Positions 53,372 through 62,985 of a DNA stretch of 64,000 nt are shown here, piece after piece. The notes beneath the pieces were generated by a model that ran no database searches, was not told where the DNA came from, and was given only the letters and a program-made list of their open reading frames with translations. Each line of letters opens with the position of its first letter. Position 1 is the first letter of the stretch. The stretch comes from UBA7446 sp964014735 (GTDB lineage: Bacteria; Bacteroidota; Bacteroidia; Flavobacteriales; Flavobacteriaceae): assembly GCA_964014735.1 (NCBI GenBank), contig CAXHBH010000002.1, positions 1-64,000 on the forward strand, in the 5' to 3' direction. The position numbers were made by a program, and so were the translations under genes.

Positions 53372-54898
53372 ATGAAATCATTTATTGTTGCATTTGCTTT
53401 GATATTAACACTATCGCTAGCAAGCTGTTCTAAGGACCAGCAAAACCCTAACATCATTATTGTTTATACTGATGATTTGGGCTATGGCGATATGAGTGCT
53501 TATGGGGCTACAGAAATTAATACGCCAAATATGGATTTTTTAGCCAATAATGGAGTTCAATTTACCCAAGGCTATGCGTCTTCTGCAACATGTACCCCAA
53601 GTAGGTACGCGCTACTTACAGGCACATATCCGTGGAAAGAAAAACGAGCTCGAATCCTTCCTGGAACAGCCCCTTTAATTATTGATACAGCCCAAATAAC
53701 ATTGCCTAAAATGCTTAAAAAACAAGGATATGAAACAGCAGTCATTGGAAAATGGCATCTTGGCCTTGGCACAGGGCAAGTAGATTGGAATTCTCATATT
53801 AGTCCGGGACCAAATCAGATAGGATTTGATCACGCTTACATTATGGCAGCAACACAGGACAGAGTGCCAACAGTTTATATTGAGAATGGTTACGTGGATG
53901 GTTTAGATCCAGCAGATCCCATTGAAATCAGTTACAAAAGGAATTATGAAGGTCAGGCAACTGGAAAAAACAATCCTGAATTATTGTCAATGATGTGGCA
54001 CCATGGGCATAACGGAACTATTGTAAATGGCGTTCCTAGAATAGGTTTTATGAAGGGTGGCGAATCTGCTAAGTGGAGTGATATTGACATGGCAGATCAT
54101 TTCCTTAATAAGGTCAAAAAATATATCAAATCAAAAAAAGACAAGCCTTTCTTTTTGTACTATGGTATGCAGCAACCTCACGTACCACGCACGCCCCATC
54201 CTCGCTTTGTTGGAGCTACTTCTTTAGGACCAAGGGGAGATGTGATTGCTGAAGCCGATTGGTGTATTGGTGAACTGATGAAAACGCTACAAGAAGAGGG
54301 TCTTATGGAAAATACGCTTATCGTGTTTTCAAGTGATAACGGGCCAGTGCTAAATGATGGTTACTATGACGATGCGGTTGAAAAAAACGGAAATCATACG
54401 GCAGCGGGGGTGTTGCGAGGTGGTAAATACAGCCTATTTGAAGCTGGCACAAGGGTTCCTTTTATGGTGTATTGGAAAGGAAAGATTCAGCCCAAAAAAT
54501 CAGATGCATTAGTGAGCCAATTGGATTTATTTTCTTCCTTTGCTAGTTTGACGGGTAGTAATCTTAGAGCCGATGACAGTGTTGACTTGCTAGACACCTT
54601 TATGGGCAATAGTGATCTGGGACGTGAAGAGTTGGTTTTGGAGGCAACAACGCGCACTGCTCTTAGAAGCGGTGATTGGGTTATGATTCCTCCTTACAAT
54701 GGACCTGCTAAGCTAAAAGCTGTTAATATTGAAATCGGTAATGGTAATCAGTACCAACTTTACGATCTTTCGCAAGATATAAGCCAACAACTTAATTTGG
54801 CAGAGTCAAAGCCAGAAAAACTGAACGAAATGATTCTCAGATTCAGAGAAATTAGGGGGAATAGTTATTCAAAAGTTAATAAAATAGAACTTAAATAG
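53372..54898 (+). CDS. Sulfatase, lipoprotein form
   Basis: 508 residues. A lipoprotein signal (lipobox LASC followed by SKDQQ, close to the Bacteroidota surface-export signal) suggests it may sit on the cell surface, unlike the other sulfatases here. Active-site cysteine C74 in SATCTPSRYALL; VYTDDLGYGDMSAYGA, GKWHLGLG, QQPHVPRTPHPRF and FSSDNGPVLNDGYYDD are the metal and substrate blocks, typical of arylsulfatase A/GALNS-like enzymes. It is transcribed alone, away from the esterase, and would desulfate polymer or oligomer outside the cell. Confidence 0.93.
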   Translation: MKSFIVAFALILTLSLASCSKDQQNPNIIIVYTDDLGYGDMSAYGATEINTPNMDFLANNGVQFTQGYASSATCTPSRYALLTGTYPWKEKRARILPGTAPLIIDTAQITLPKMLKKQGYETAVIGKWHLGLGTGQVDWNSHISPGPNQIGFDHAYIMAATQDRVPTVYIENGYVDGLDPADPIEISYKRNYEGQATGKNNPELLSMMWHHGHNGTIVNGVPRIGFMKGGESAKWSDIDMADHFLNKVKKYIKSKKDKPFFLYYGMQQPHVPRTPHPRFVGATSLGPRGDVIAEADWCIGELMKTLQEEGLMENTLIVFSSDNGPVLNDGYYDDAVEKNGNHTAAGVLRGGKYSLFEAGTRVPFMVYWKGKIQPKKSDALVSQLDLFSSFASLTGSNLRADDSVDLLDTFMGNSDLGREELVLEATTRTALRSGDWVMIPPYNGPAKLKAVNIEIGNGNQYQLYDLSQDISQQLNLAESKPEKLNEMILRFREIRGNSYSKVNKIELK

Positions 54899-54954
54899 TG
54901 TTGCTTTCCTGAATGACCTTTGGGGCCTGACGCACATTGTTTCCTAATTTATTG

Positions 54955-55015
54955 AATTCTTCGCTATGAAGAATTTCTTGCTGTTCAGTTTTGAACCTAT
55001 TCTAACATAATAGGT
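54955..55015. repeat. Two tandem hairpins in the 53372/55096 intergenic gap
   Basis: AATTCTTC-gctat-GAAGAATT (54955-54975, perfect 8-bp stem) is followed by ACCTATT-7 bases-AATAGGT (54995-55015, perfect 7-bp stem). Neither has a clean T-tract. They could end the sulfatase transcript or structure the leader of the next gene. Confidence 0.45.
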
Positions 55016-55095
55016 GCGAGCGTCAAACCAAGATGTTAATTTTAATGTATTAATACTATTTTAAACTAATTAAATTAAGATAAATACTCAATAAA

Positions 55096-56265
55096 ATGAA
55101 GAACAGCAGTCTTCAATGCATCCTTTTTTTTAGTCTTTTTTTAAGCTACAGCTTTTGTCTATTTGGGCAAGAAAAAATTGATGTAGAAGGTTTTGTCAAA
55201 GACAATTCAGGGTATGCAGTACCCTATGCTGCCGTAAGCATCCCATCAAAATATATTGGCACCTCAACTACTGAAGATGGTAGTTTTTATTTAAATGCTA
55301 CAAATTCGGAGGATTTTTTAGAGGTCTCCAGTATTGGGTTTCTAACTTATAAAATAAAAGTTGGTGATTTCCTCAAGCTCAGTGATAAAATAATTGAACT
55401 AAAAGAGGACGTTGTTTCGTTAGACGAAGTGATGCTTTTAGCACCAAAAGTCTATGTGACCAATGCGATTAAAAGTCTGAAGAAAAATGCTTTGAGCACG
55501 CGTCATCAATTTAATATGCTATACCGAAGGTTTTCTACTGAAGCAGGAAAAGCTCGATTTTTAGTAGAACACTATATCAAGGTGTTAGATAGAGGTGTGA
55601 CAAGTCCACGATTCATACGGATTGAAGTTACGCAAGGGCGGAAATCAGCTGATTATAGATTTCTTAAAGATAAATACCCTGGTCATCAAGCACTAAATAC
55701 GGCAATTACGAATCCACTTCGGCAAGGTATTTATAAAAACGACTACACTTGGGTTAAGATTGGAAGTTCTTCCTACGACGGCGAAGATATTGTCATTATG
55801 GATGGAAAAGGAAAAAGAGGGGTGAAGGGGTGGTTACGACTATACATTGGGATTGATACTTTCGCCGTGTATAAAGTTGAATCGTCTAACCTAAATTCAT
55901 TGTGGGTGTACAAGAAAAACCCCAATGGTAAAATAGTACTTAGTTATCACAACAGAACTTGGAATAAAAAAATTCCTATCGATAAATCCCAACAACATCT
56001 TTATGGTATAAATAATAAAACCGTAAAAGCATCTTACCGACACGAAGCATTTGTTTTAGTTATAGAGACAAATCCCAAAAAAATAAAGGTTGGAAACGTT
56101 GATGGGTACAGCAATGATATGGGTGATATTCCAGTGAAGTATAACGAAGCTTTCTGGAAAAACCTTAGTATACCTCCCGAAACAAAATTCTACCAAAAAA
56201 ACACACGTGACCTAGTGTCTATCTACGGAGTACCTTTGGATGAACAGTTTCAATTAGCAAACTAA
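55096..56265 (+). CDS. CarboxypepD_reg-like domain protein, unknown function
   Basis: 389 residues with signal peptide (ending near LFGQ). Residues 30-105 form the carboxypeptidase regulatory-like domain also found at the N-terminus of SusC proteins (VEGFVKDNSGYAVPYAAVSI, SIGFLTYKI). The rest, about 270 residues from LAPKVYVTNAIKSL, looks like a periplasmic beta-rich domain seen in other Bacteroidota proteins of this type; no enzyme motif was recognised. There is no barrel, so it is not a receptor. It lies between the sulfatase and a convergent GH2 gene, and could assist envelope sensing or assembly; this is a guess. Confidence 0.75.
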   Translation: MKNSSLQCILFFSLFLSYSFCLFGQEKIDVEGFVKDNSGYAVPYAAVSIPSKYIGTSTTEDGSFYLNATNSEDFLEVSSIGFLTYKIKVGDFLKLSDKIIELKEDVVSLDEVMLLAPKVYVTNAIKSLKKNALSTRHQFNMLYRRFSTEAGKARFLVEHYIKVLDRGVTSPRFIRIEVTQGRKSADYRFLKDKYPGHQALNTAITNPLRQGIYKNDYTWVKIGSSSYDGEDIVIMDGKGKRGVKGWLRLYIGIDTFAVYKVESSNLNSLWVYKKNPNGKIVLSYHNRTWNKKIPIDKSQQHLYGINNKTVKASYRHEAFVLVIETNPKKIKVGNVDGYSNDMGDIPVKYNEAFWKNLSIPPETKFYQKNTRDLVSIYGVPLDEQFQLAN

Positions 56266-56330
56266 AAAATATATTTTGTAGGGTCTTTAAAAAACTAATT
56301 TAGTTGGGGGGGTGACGTCCTTAAAGCTCA

Positions 56331-56480
56331 ATGATCGGTCTAAACAACTCGTTTGCGCATCTCCAAAAGGCATCATTCCCCAATTTCGTTGCTAGTAACA
56401 CGGGTTGGGAAACGAATTGGTTTGAGAGAAACGCAAAAATCCAGGAGGCACTAGGCGCAAAATCATTTCACCAAAAGTGA
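56331..56480 (+). other. Short open frame between the CarboxypepD_reg gene and the GH2 gene; possible gene relic
   Basis: ATG at 56331 to TGA at 56480 gives 49 codons, and the stretch looks less AT-rich than its flanks. The peptide (FAHLQKASFPNF..., ending ALGAKSFHQK) has a protein-like composition but matches no family I know. An in-frame stop lies just upstream, and a second frame is also open over part of the segment. It could be the tail of a decayed gene or a small real gene. The 228-base gap otherwise holds nothing recognised. Confidence 0.3.
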
Positions 56481-56493
56481 CTACTTTTTTCAT

Positions 56494-59433
56494 CTATTTA
56501 TTAACGTAATTTATCATATTATATAAAATAAGTTCAGCAACTGGATCTTTTCCTAGGTTTCCAACAATATCAAAAGTCGACAGCAGCATCCTTCCATCTC
56601 CAAACGCTGTTTCTAAAAGATTGGCGCCAAACCAAATTTCTCCAGGACCCAAATAATGACGAAGCATCAAATCTAAATTTTTAAAATGGTCATAGCTTAC
56701 CACCCCAGATATCATTTTGCCTTGTTGCATCATCATCGTAGTTTTTGGATGCACATTTTGATAAACTTCTTGCATAATCACAGCCGTTGGTAGTCCTTGG
56801 AATACGGGGTGTTCCTTGACCATATGAGGTTTTCCAGCCCATAGCCCAAGGGTGGTACCTTTGTTTAACAAATTTGCAGAAAAAGGTAGTCCTTCAACGC
56901 TGTTAGATTCAAATTTTCTTACAAAATAGGGCGGTGTTTTTCCTGGAACATCTAAAATGATGAGCTTTCCTCCTTTACCAACTTCAGTTTTAGCATTTTT
57001 GAGCAACTCGTTAAAAACTTTTTTTCCAGATCGTGGCATTAAACCGCTGATTATTAATCCTCCAGCATGTTCATTAGGATCAAAATCTACAATAGATATA
57101 TTTTTTTTGGTTAAAAATATTTTTAGGTCTCCTTGTGGATCTATGACGCGTAAAGGCGAATTGCTATCAAAAACCACAGGGTCAAAAATGTCAAAATCAA
57201 AACTATTTTTGGCAATAATATTTCCTTTTTTGTCTTTTAATTTTACACGCGCTTGAAAACTTCCCGTTAAACCAGACATGTTAATTTTTTCACTCAGGTA
57301 GGATGTTATGCCCTGAGTTAAAGGTTTATATACCTCTTTTTCAAAAAGAAGGTTTTCCGCCGCATCAAATACTTGAAAATGAATTTGGGCTTTCATCTCC
57401 ATATTTTCGTTTACACCAATCACTTCTACCGTTGGGTTAACACCTGAAAAACTGTTTCTAGGCATCACACGTAGGGTAACAATATGCTCTTGGTTCGCCT
57501 CTTTAGTCATTTCATAAACATCTGTTTTTGGATTTCGCCACAAATCCAACAAACCTGCACCCATTATCCAGTCTCCTGCTGTGAGCGCATGAACACAATA
57601 CCCGATTACATTCGGGTTGGAGCGTGTAGCTTCGAGCAATCTTTTGTTCGCCATTCCATGTGCCGTTTGCTGAGCCAAACAGAACTCCTCAAAATTGTCA
57701 AACAAGCGATCAAAACCTGTTTTTTCCATCATTTGCTCAAGTTCTTTTTCGAGTCTTAGGTGATAACGCATGGTAGGTGTTAGGGGATTTCCTTTTTGTC
57801 TAAATTCCTCATTGTTTTGAGGAAGGTTAGGCAAACTGCCATAACCCAATTCAGAAACGAAAGAGAGTCGCCCGGAAACAACATTTTTTCCTGGTATTTT
57901 TAGTCCAGAAAGGTTTTTCTCTTTCAATTTGTCATTTGAGGCACCAATATTGGCATATCCATCATAAATACCTTGTGTAATTTGGGAACCTGAGTAATCA
58001 TGAATATCATTAAACTGATTTCCTGTTTTTTCGTAGGGCAAATACATCCTTGCACCCTTGGCCCAGCCGCCTGATTCATCTAGTATAAGTCTGGTTGGGT
58101 CTAGCTCTCGAGCTTTGAGCGACATGGGTTGAAGCATTTGAATCATGACTGGCTGTAAAAGCTCATTGAAAAGCTCCCAAATCACTACACTTGTTCGGTT
58201 TCGATCTCTCAAAATACTTTGAGTAAGTTCATTTTCAACACGAAGAGGCAGATAAGCCGATTGGATAGGTCTGTTCATACATTCTATTGCTAAGCTACCT
58301 ACGGTTAACATACCCATTTCGTCACACAGGTCAAGCCATATTTTAGGTGGAGGCTTTCGCCAAGGTCTTATCATATTGAAACCCGCTTCTTTGGCAAGTT
58401 GAATTTCTCTAATCGCCATTTCCTTGGAGTCAGGATAAGCAAGTCCTACAGGGTAAAGACCTTCAAAAAAGGTTGCTTTTAAATACAGCGGTTCGTTGTT
58501 TAGATAAAATTGATTGTTTTTGATTGTAAACTTTCGCATTCCAAAACGGTGTGTCCAGTTGTCCGTTGTTTCTTTGCTATTTGCAAGTGAGATGCCAATT
58601 GAGTAAAGGTGTGGGTTTTTAGGCGACCATAGCTTTTGATTTGGAATATCGATTGATGTTTTTAAGCTGTTTTTTCCTGGATCCAATTGCATCTTTTTTT
58701 CAAAGACACCTACCACGTTGCCGTCTGCGTCATTGACCTTAATTGAAAGAGTTGTTTTTTGTTGTATAGCTTGGTGATTATACAATTCAAGATCAATAAC
58801 CGTTTGGGATTTATCAATATCGGGTTGTAAAAAAACATCATAAATCGTAGCACTTCCTCTGCGTTGAATCCATACGTCTTGCCAGATCCCCCCAGTAATC
58901 GCACCCCTCCATTGGGGTACTTCCATACGACCCATTTCGTCAATACGCTGGTCAGTCATTAGTATAGGACCGACAACCCTCATAATAATATGGTTTATCT
59001 CGCCGGGTTTAAGAACCTCATCGACTTGAAAGGAAAAAGGAGTAAATCCTCCTTCATGAGTACCAACGGCTTGGTCATTGACCCAAACTTCAGTTTTGTA
59101 ATTGACAGCTTCAAAATGAAGACTAAAAACCCCCTCATTCCACGACTCAGGCACCCGAAATGATTTCTTGTAAAAGACTACACCTTCATAATCTTTTTTA
59201 ATGGTTTCCCAATGACTTGGCACTTGAATGTCTGACACCTCTTTCTGCGTCTCAAATACACGCTTTAGATGCCATTTTTCAACTCCACCTATGTTATCTT
59301 GGTCAAAAAGTATAGCCCATTTTCCAATGATTGAGATGTTATCTATCGTATCATATGCTTGGGCTGAAAGTAGGCTTGAATAAATAAAAATCAAGTAATA
59401 AGTTATCTTTATAAAACTGCGAACCATAGTCAT
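56494..59433 (-). CDS. GH2-family glycosidase with long C-terminal extension
   Basis: 979 residues with signal peptide (ending near LSAQ). Jelly roll, Ig-like domain and TIM barrel as in other GH2 enzymes, with acid/base E424 in IWELFNELLQ and probable nucleophile E528 in SFVSELGYGS. Residues from about 660 form a second Ig-like part. Residues from about 760 (LRVIDPQGDLKIFL, GGLIISG, GKLIILDVPG) resemble a class I glutamine-amidotransferase-like Rossmann domain rather than the LacZ small chain. It stands alone on the minus strand, divergent from SusC, and differs clearly from the other two GH2 enzymes, so another linkage or substrate is likely. Confidence 0.87.
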   Translation of the reverse strand: MTMVRSFIKITYYLIFIYSSLLSAQAYDTIDNISIIGKWAILFDQDNIGGVEKWHLKRVFETQKEVSDIQVPSHWETIKKDYEGVVFYKKSFRVPESWNEGVFSLHFEAVNYKTEVWVNDQAVGTHEGGFTPFSFQVDEVLKPGEINHIIMRVVGPILMTDQRIDEMGRMEVPQWRGAITGGIWQDVWIQRRGSATIYDVFLQPDIDKSQTVIDLELYNHQAIQQKTTLSIKVNDADGNVVGVFEKKMQLDPGKNSLKTSIDIPNQKLWSPKNPHLYSIGISLANSKETTDNWTHRFGMRKFTIKNNQFYLNNEPLYLKATFFEGLYPVGLAYPDSKEMAIREIQLAKEAGFNMIRPWRKPPPKIWLDLCDEMGMLTVGSLAIECMNRPIQSAYLPLRVENELTQSILRDRNRTSVVIWELFNELLQPVMIQMLQPMSLKARELDPTRLILDESGGWAKGARMYLPYEKTGNQFNDIHDYSGSQITQGIYDGYANIGASNDKLKEKNLSGLKIPGKNVVSGRLSFVSELGYGSLPNLPQNNEEFRQKGNPLTPTMRYHLRLEKELEQMMEKTGFDRLFDNFEEFCLAQQTAHGMANKRLLEATRSNPNVIGYCVHALTAGDWIMGAGLLDLWRNPKTDVYEMTKEANQEHIVTLRVMPRNSFSGVNPTVEVIGVNENMEMKAQIHFQVFDAAENLLFEKEVYKPLTQGITSYLSEKINMSGLTGSFQARVKLKDKKGNIIAKNSFDFDIFDPVVFDSNSPLRVIDPQGDLKIFLTKKNISIVDFDPNEHAGGLIISGLMPRSGKKVFNELLKNAKTEVGKGGKLIILDVPGKTPPYFVRKFESNSVEGLPFSANLLNKGTTLGLWAGKPHMVKEHPVFQGLPTAVIMQEVYQNVHPKTTMMMQQGKMISGVVSYDHFKNLDLMLRHYLGPGEIWFGANLLETAFGDGRMLLSTFDIVGNLGKDPVAELILYNMINYVNK

Positions 59434-59558
59434 AATAATTTCTATAAAAAACTAAAAAAAATTTGACTCTATAATACAAAAAATTACCCCTTAAATGGCA
59501 TAGGTTATCAAGCCTATATTAACAAATTGATAATTTTTGAGTACATATTGTTAATATA

Positions 59559-59593
59559 TTGGCATTTTCAATTAATATATACTGATAGTTTTG
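59559..59593 (+). promoter_or_regulatory. Candidate susC promoter
   Basis: TTG at 59559-59561, 24 bases, then TAGTTTTG at 59586-59593 (exact TAnnTTTG); the spacer is one base longer than usual. It lies 42 bases before the SusC ATG. An inverted repeat ATAGG-8 bases-CCTAT sits upstream, around 59500-59517. Confidence 0.4.
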
Positions 59594-59635
59594 AAATTAT
59601 AAATTTTTTAGCACAAACTTTGAAAACCAAAAATT

Positions 59636-62600
59636 ATGACCAAACTAATAATTAGCAAATTTTCAATAACGACTTTTCTAGCAACGCTAGCGTTGTTTTT
59701 TTCGGTCACAACTGTGTATGGACAACAGTTGAAAGTAAAAGGAACTGTCACCGGAGACGGTAGTTTACTGCCTGGCGTGACTGTGGCAGTAAAGGGACAA
59801 CAAGTTGGCTCAGTTACTGACTTTGATGGTAACTTCGAGATTTCGGCAAACAAAGACGATGTGCTTGTCTTTAGTTATATAGGTTTTAAAACTCTAGAGG
59901 CAACTGTAACTGGATCTACTTTAGATATTAATCTCCTTTCTGATGTATCCAAACTTGATGAAGTTGTGGTTGTAGGATATGGTTCTGTTAAGCGTAAGGA
60001 CCTAACGGGCGCTGTATCAACAATCAAATCGGATGAAATAGAAAAAATTAACACAACAACTTTTGAAGGTGCAATTGCTGCAAGAGCAGCGGGTGTACAA
60101 GTGGTTCGTTCTGAGGGTGGACCCGATGCAGCATTTAAAATTAGAATTAGAGGCGGTACTTCAATTAATGCAAGTAATGATCCATTATACGTTGTTGATG
60201 GCTTTCCAATAACTGGTGGTGGAGTAAATACTTCTACTGAAATGGGTAATAGTACAACAAGTCCGCTTGCAACTTTAGACCCTTCAAACATTCAATCAAT
60301 TGATATTTTAAAAGACGCGTCAGCAACTGCGATATATGGATCAAGAGGAGCAAATGGGGTTATAATTATAACTACAAAACAAGGCAGGCCTGGAACTGCT
60401 AGAATAAATTTTGAATCATTCCTTGGAGTGGCCTCATTGGCTAGAAGATTACCAATAATGGATGCACAAAGCTGGATTGATTTTAGAAATGATTACCAGC
60501 GCTGGGATCCTGTCTTTTTAACTTCTGATCCTGGAAGCGGTCAAGCTAAATTTTTAGCAGAGTCCTTCCGTGTTCCTGACCCCTCAACTGGATATTATGT
60601 TCCGATGAATTTAACTACAATGACTTTTGATCCTCCTTTGTTAATTGATGATTGGCAAGAGTCAATAACTAGAACTGCCATAACAAAAAATTATAGAATG
60701 TCAGCAAATGGCGGCAATAAGAAAACTAGGTACAATGCTGCATTGTCTTATCAAGACAGGGAGGGTATTATAAAGACATCGGGAATAGAACGATATACAG
60801 GAAATTTTAATATTACATCAAAAGTTAACGATAATTTACAAGCAGGTTTCAATGGTAACATTGGCTATATAAAGCGCGCAGGGATTGTATCTGCCGCCAC
60901 AGAAAACAATCAAGGCCGTGCAGGAGTGGTGACAAATGCTTCATTATTTCAACCAATACAGTCTCCGAGGATATGGCCGGAAAATGAGTATGACCCGGAA
61001 ACAGGAAGGATAATTGCAAATAGAAATGGAGATGTAATTAACCCTATGTTGATGCTTTCGGAAAATTCAATGGATGGGGTTACAAACCAGACAAGATTAA
61101 ACGCATTTATTTCCTATGAACTTACCAAGGGTTTAACATTTAAATCTTCTCTCAGAGGTTATTCTAGTGCTGTAAAAAATAAAGCATGGTTTTCTGAAAG
61201 ATTTGGTTGGTCAAGAGCAGTTGGAGGTAAAGCAGTAACAACATTTTTTAATAGTTCAAGTTTGGCTACTGAACAAAGTTTAAATTATTTAAAAGATTTT
61301 GGCGATCATCGCATAAACGCTGTAATGGTTTACGAGAGACAAAAAAATACTAGCGAGTCTCTAAGAACAGCTTCTACAGGTTTTACAATTCCAGGTTATA
61401 ATTTAGATGGATTACAGGACGCAGTAAATGTAGAACCAACCATAAGTAATGCTTTTGAATCTTCAATTGAATCATTTTTAGCTAGAATTCAATACGACGC
61501 ATTTAACAAGTATTTACTAACGGCTAGTTTAAGATATGATGGTTCCTCACGATTTGCTTCAGGTGACAAACAATGGGGATATTTTCCATCTGTGGGTTTT
61601 GCATGGAGAATTTCTAACGAACCATTTTTAATAAATGATGCCATTATTTCAGATGCAAAGTTAAAATTTAGTTTCGGTGAGTCTGGAAATACTCAAATCC
61701 CCACATTCCAATCAAAAGCAGCAGCAGATGGCGCGGGTTATATTTTTGGAGGAAATATTTTAAACCCTGGCGCTTCTATTGTTCGATTAGCAAATGAAGA
61801 ATTGAGCTGGGAGACTACAACTGAGTTGGATTTCGGTTTATCACTAGGCCTTTTTGATAATAGAATAACGATGGAGGCTGACTATTATGATAAAGAAACC
61901 AAAGACTTGCTTCTAGCAGTTCCACTTCCTGTGACTTCAGGCTATCAAACAGCTTTTAAAAATCTTGGTCTTGTAAGTAATAAAGGGATTGAGTTTTCAC
62001 TTAATGCAAATATTATTGACAAACGTAATTTAAATTGGAATATGAATTTTAACATAAGCACCAACAAAAATGAAGTTCTTGACCTAGGTGGTGCAGATGA
62101 ATTCTTTATAACTTCAATTGGAGGAGGAGGTGTAAATAACGATTATGTTGTTCGTGTGGGTGAAGCCCTTGGTTCAATCCACGGATTGGCATATGACGGA
62201 GTTTATACATATGAAGATTTTGTTGAGTTTGATGGTATGACTTTAGAAGAAGCTACCGCAGCTTTTAAAGCAGATGAGGCCGCACTTGCAGATGCTGCTA
62301 TGTGGTGGACTATGAATGATTACACTCTTAAAGAGGGAGTTCCAATAAATGCTCAAGTTACTAATGGAACATATCGACCAGGAATGACTAAATTTAAAGA
62401 CATCAACGGAGATGGGATTATTAATGATGATGACAGACATATAATAGGTAACACCCTGCCTAAACACTTTGGCGGTATGACGCAAAATATTTCATACAAA
62501 AACTTTGACTTCTCAGTACAAACGTCTTGGTCTTATGGAAATGACGTGTATAACAAAACTATGAGAAAAGGTGCAAATACTGCTGTACCATGGAGAAATA

Positions 62601-62965
62601 AATTTGATATTGTAAAAAATGCTTGGACGCCAGACAATCCTTCAGGAACATGGACTGGGTTTAGTGGTGGTGGTCCCAGTGGAGACATTAGCTCTGCAGC
62701 ATACGATATTTTTATTGAAGATGGATCATTTTTTAGAATTGCAAATATGACTTTGGGATACAAGATGCCAAACAGTGTATTAAAACAACTACGAATAAGT
62801 TTTTTAAGACTATATTTTTCTGTCGACAATTTACATGTTTGGACTAAATATTCCGGTTGGGATCCAGACGTTAGTGTTGGAAATAATCAGCTCACACCAG
62901 GTCTTGACGCTGATGCATATCCAAGAGCTAAAACATTTAGAACAGGTATTGTAGCAAGATTTTAA
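59636..62965 (+). CDS. SusC/RagA-family TonB-linked outer-membrane receptor
   Basis: 1109 residues with signal peptide (ending near VYGQ). CarboxypepD_reg-like domain (GTVTGDGSLLPGVTVAVKG), then the TonB-box/plug start DEVVVVGYGSVKRKDLTGAVS, plug with DPLYVVDGFP and LKDASATAIYGSRGANGVI, then the 22-strand barrel ending in a terminal Phe (RTGIVARF). It imports oligosaccharides across the outer membrane with TonB energy, paired with the SusD that follows 20 bases downstream. It is the import gate of this locus and diverges from a GH2 gene. Confidence 0.96.
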   Translation: MTKLIISKFSITTFLATLALFFSVTTVYGQQLKVKGTVTGDGSLLPGVTVAVKGQQVGSVTDFDGNFEISANKDDVLVFSYIGFKTLEATVTGSTLDINLLSDVSKLDEVVVVGYGSVKRKDLTGAVSTIKSDEIEKINTTTFEGAIAARAAGVQVVRSEGGPDAAFKIRIRGGTSINASNDPLYVVDGFPITGGGVNTSTEMGNSTTSPLATLDPSNIQSIDILKDASATAIYGSRGANGVIIITTKQGRPGTARINFESFLGVASLARRLPIMDAQSWIDFRNDYQRWDPVFLTSDPGSGQAKFLAESFRVPDPSTGYYVPMNLTTMTFDPPLLIDDWQESITRTAITKNYRMSANGGNKKTRYNAALSYQDREGIIKTSGIERYTGNFNITSKVNDNLQAGFNGNIGYIKRAGIVSAATENNQGRAGVVTNASLFQPIQSPRIWPENEYDPETGRIIANRNGDVINPMLMLSENSMDGVTNQTRLNAFISYELTKGLTFKSSLRGYSSAVKNKAWFSERFGWSRAVGGKAVTTFFNSSSLATEQSLNYLKDFGDHRINAVMVYERQKNTSESLRTASTGFTIPGYNLDGLQDAVNVEPTISNAFESSIESFLARIQYDAFNKYLLTASLRYDGSSRFASGDKQWGYFPSVGFAWRISNEPFLINDAIISDAKLKFSFGESGNTQIPTFQSKAAADGAGYIFGGNILNPGASIVRLANEELSWETTTELDFGLSLGLFDNRITMEADYYDKETKDLLLAVPLPVTSGYQTAFKNLGLVSNKGIEFSLNANIIDKRNLNWNMNFNISTNKNEVLDLGGADEFFITSIGGGGVNNDYVVRVGEALGSIHGLAYDGVYTYEDFVEFDGMTLEEATAAFKADEAALADAAMWWTMNDYTLKEGVPINAQVTNGTYRPGMTKFKDINGDGIINDDDRHIIGNTLPKHFGGMTQNISYKNFDFSVQTSWSYGNDVYNKTMRKGANTAVPWRNKFDIVKNAWTPDNPSGTWTGFSGGGPSGDISSAAYDIFIEDGSFFRIANMTLGYKMPNSVLKQLRISFLRLYFSVDNLHVWTKYSGWDPDVSVGNNQLTPGLDADAYPRAKTFRTGIVARF

Positions 62966-62985
62966 AATAATAACAATATTAAATT

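Noticed and set aside
29000..59000. Transposon or integrase remnants bounding the locus
   Set aside because: No transposase or recombinase frame and no terminal inverted repeats were seen in the window.
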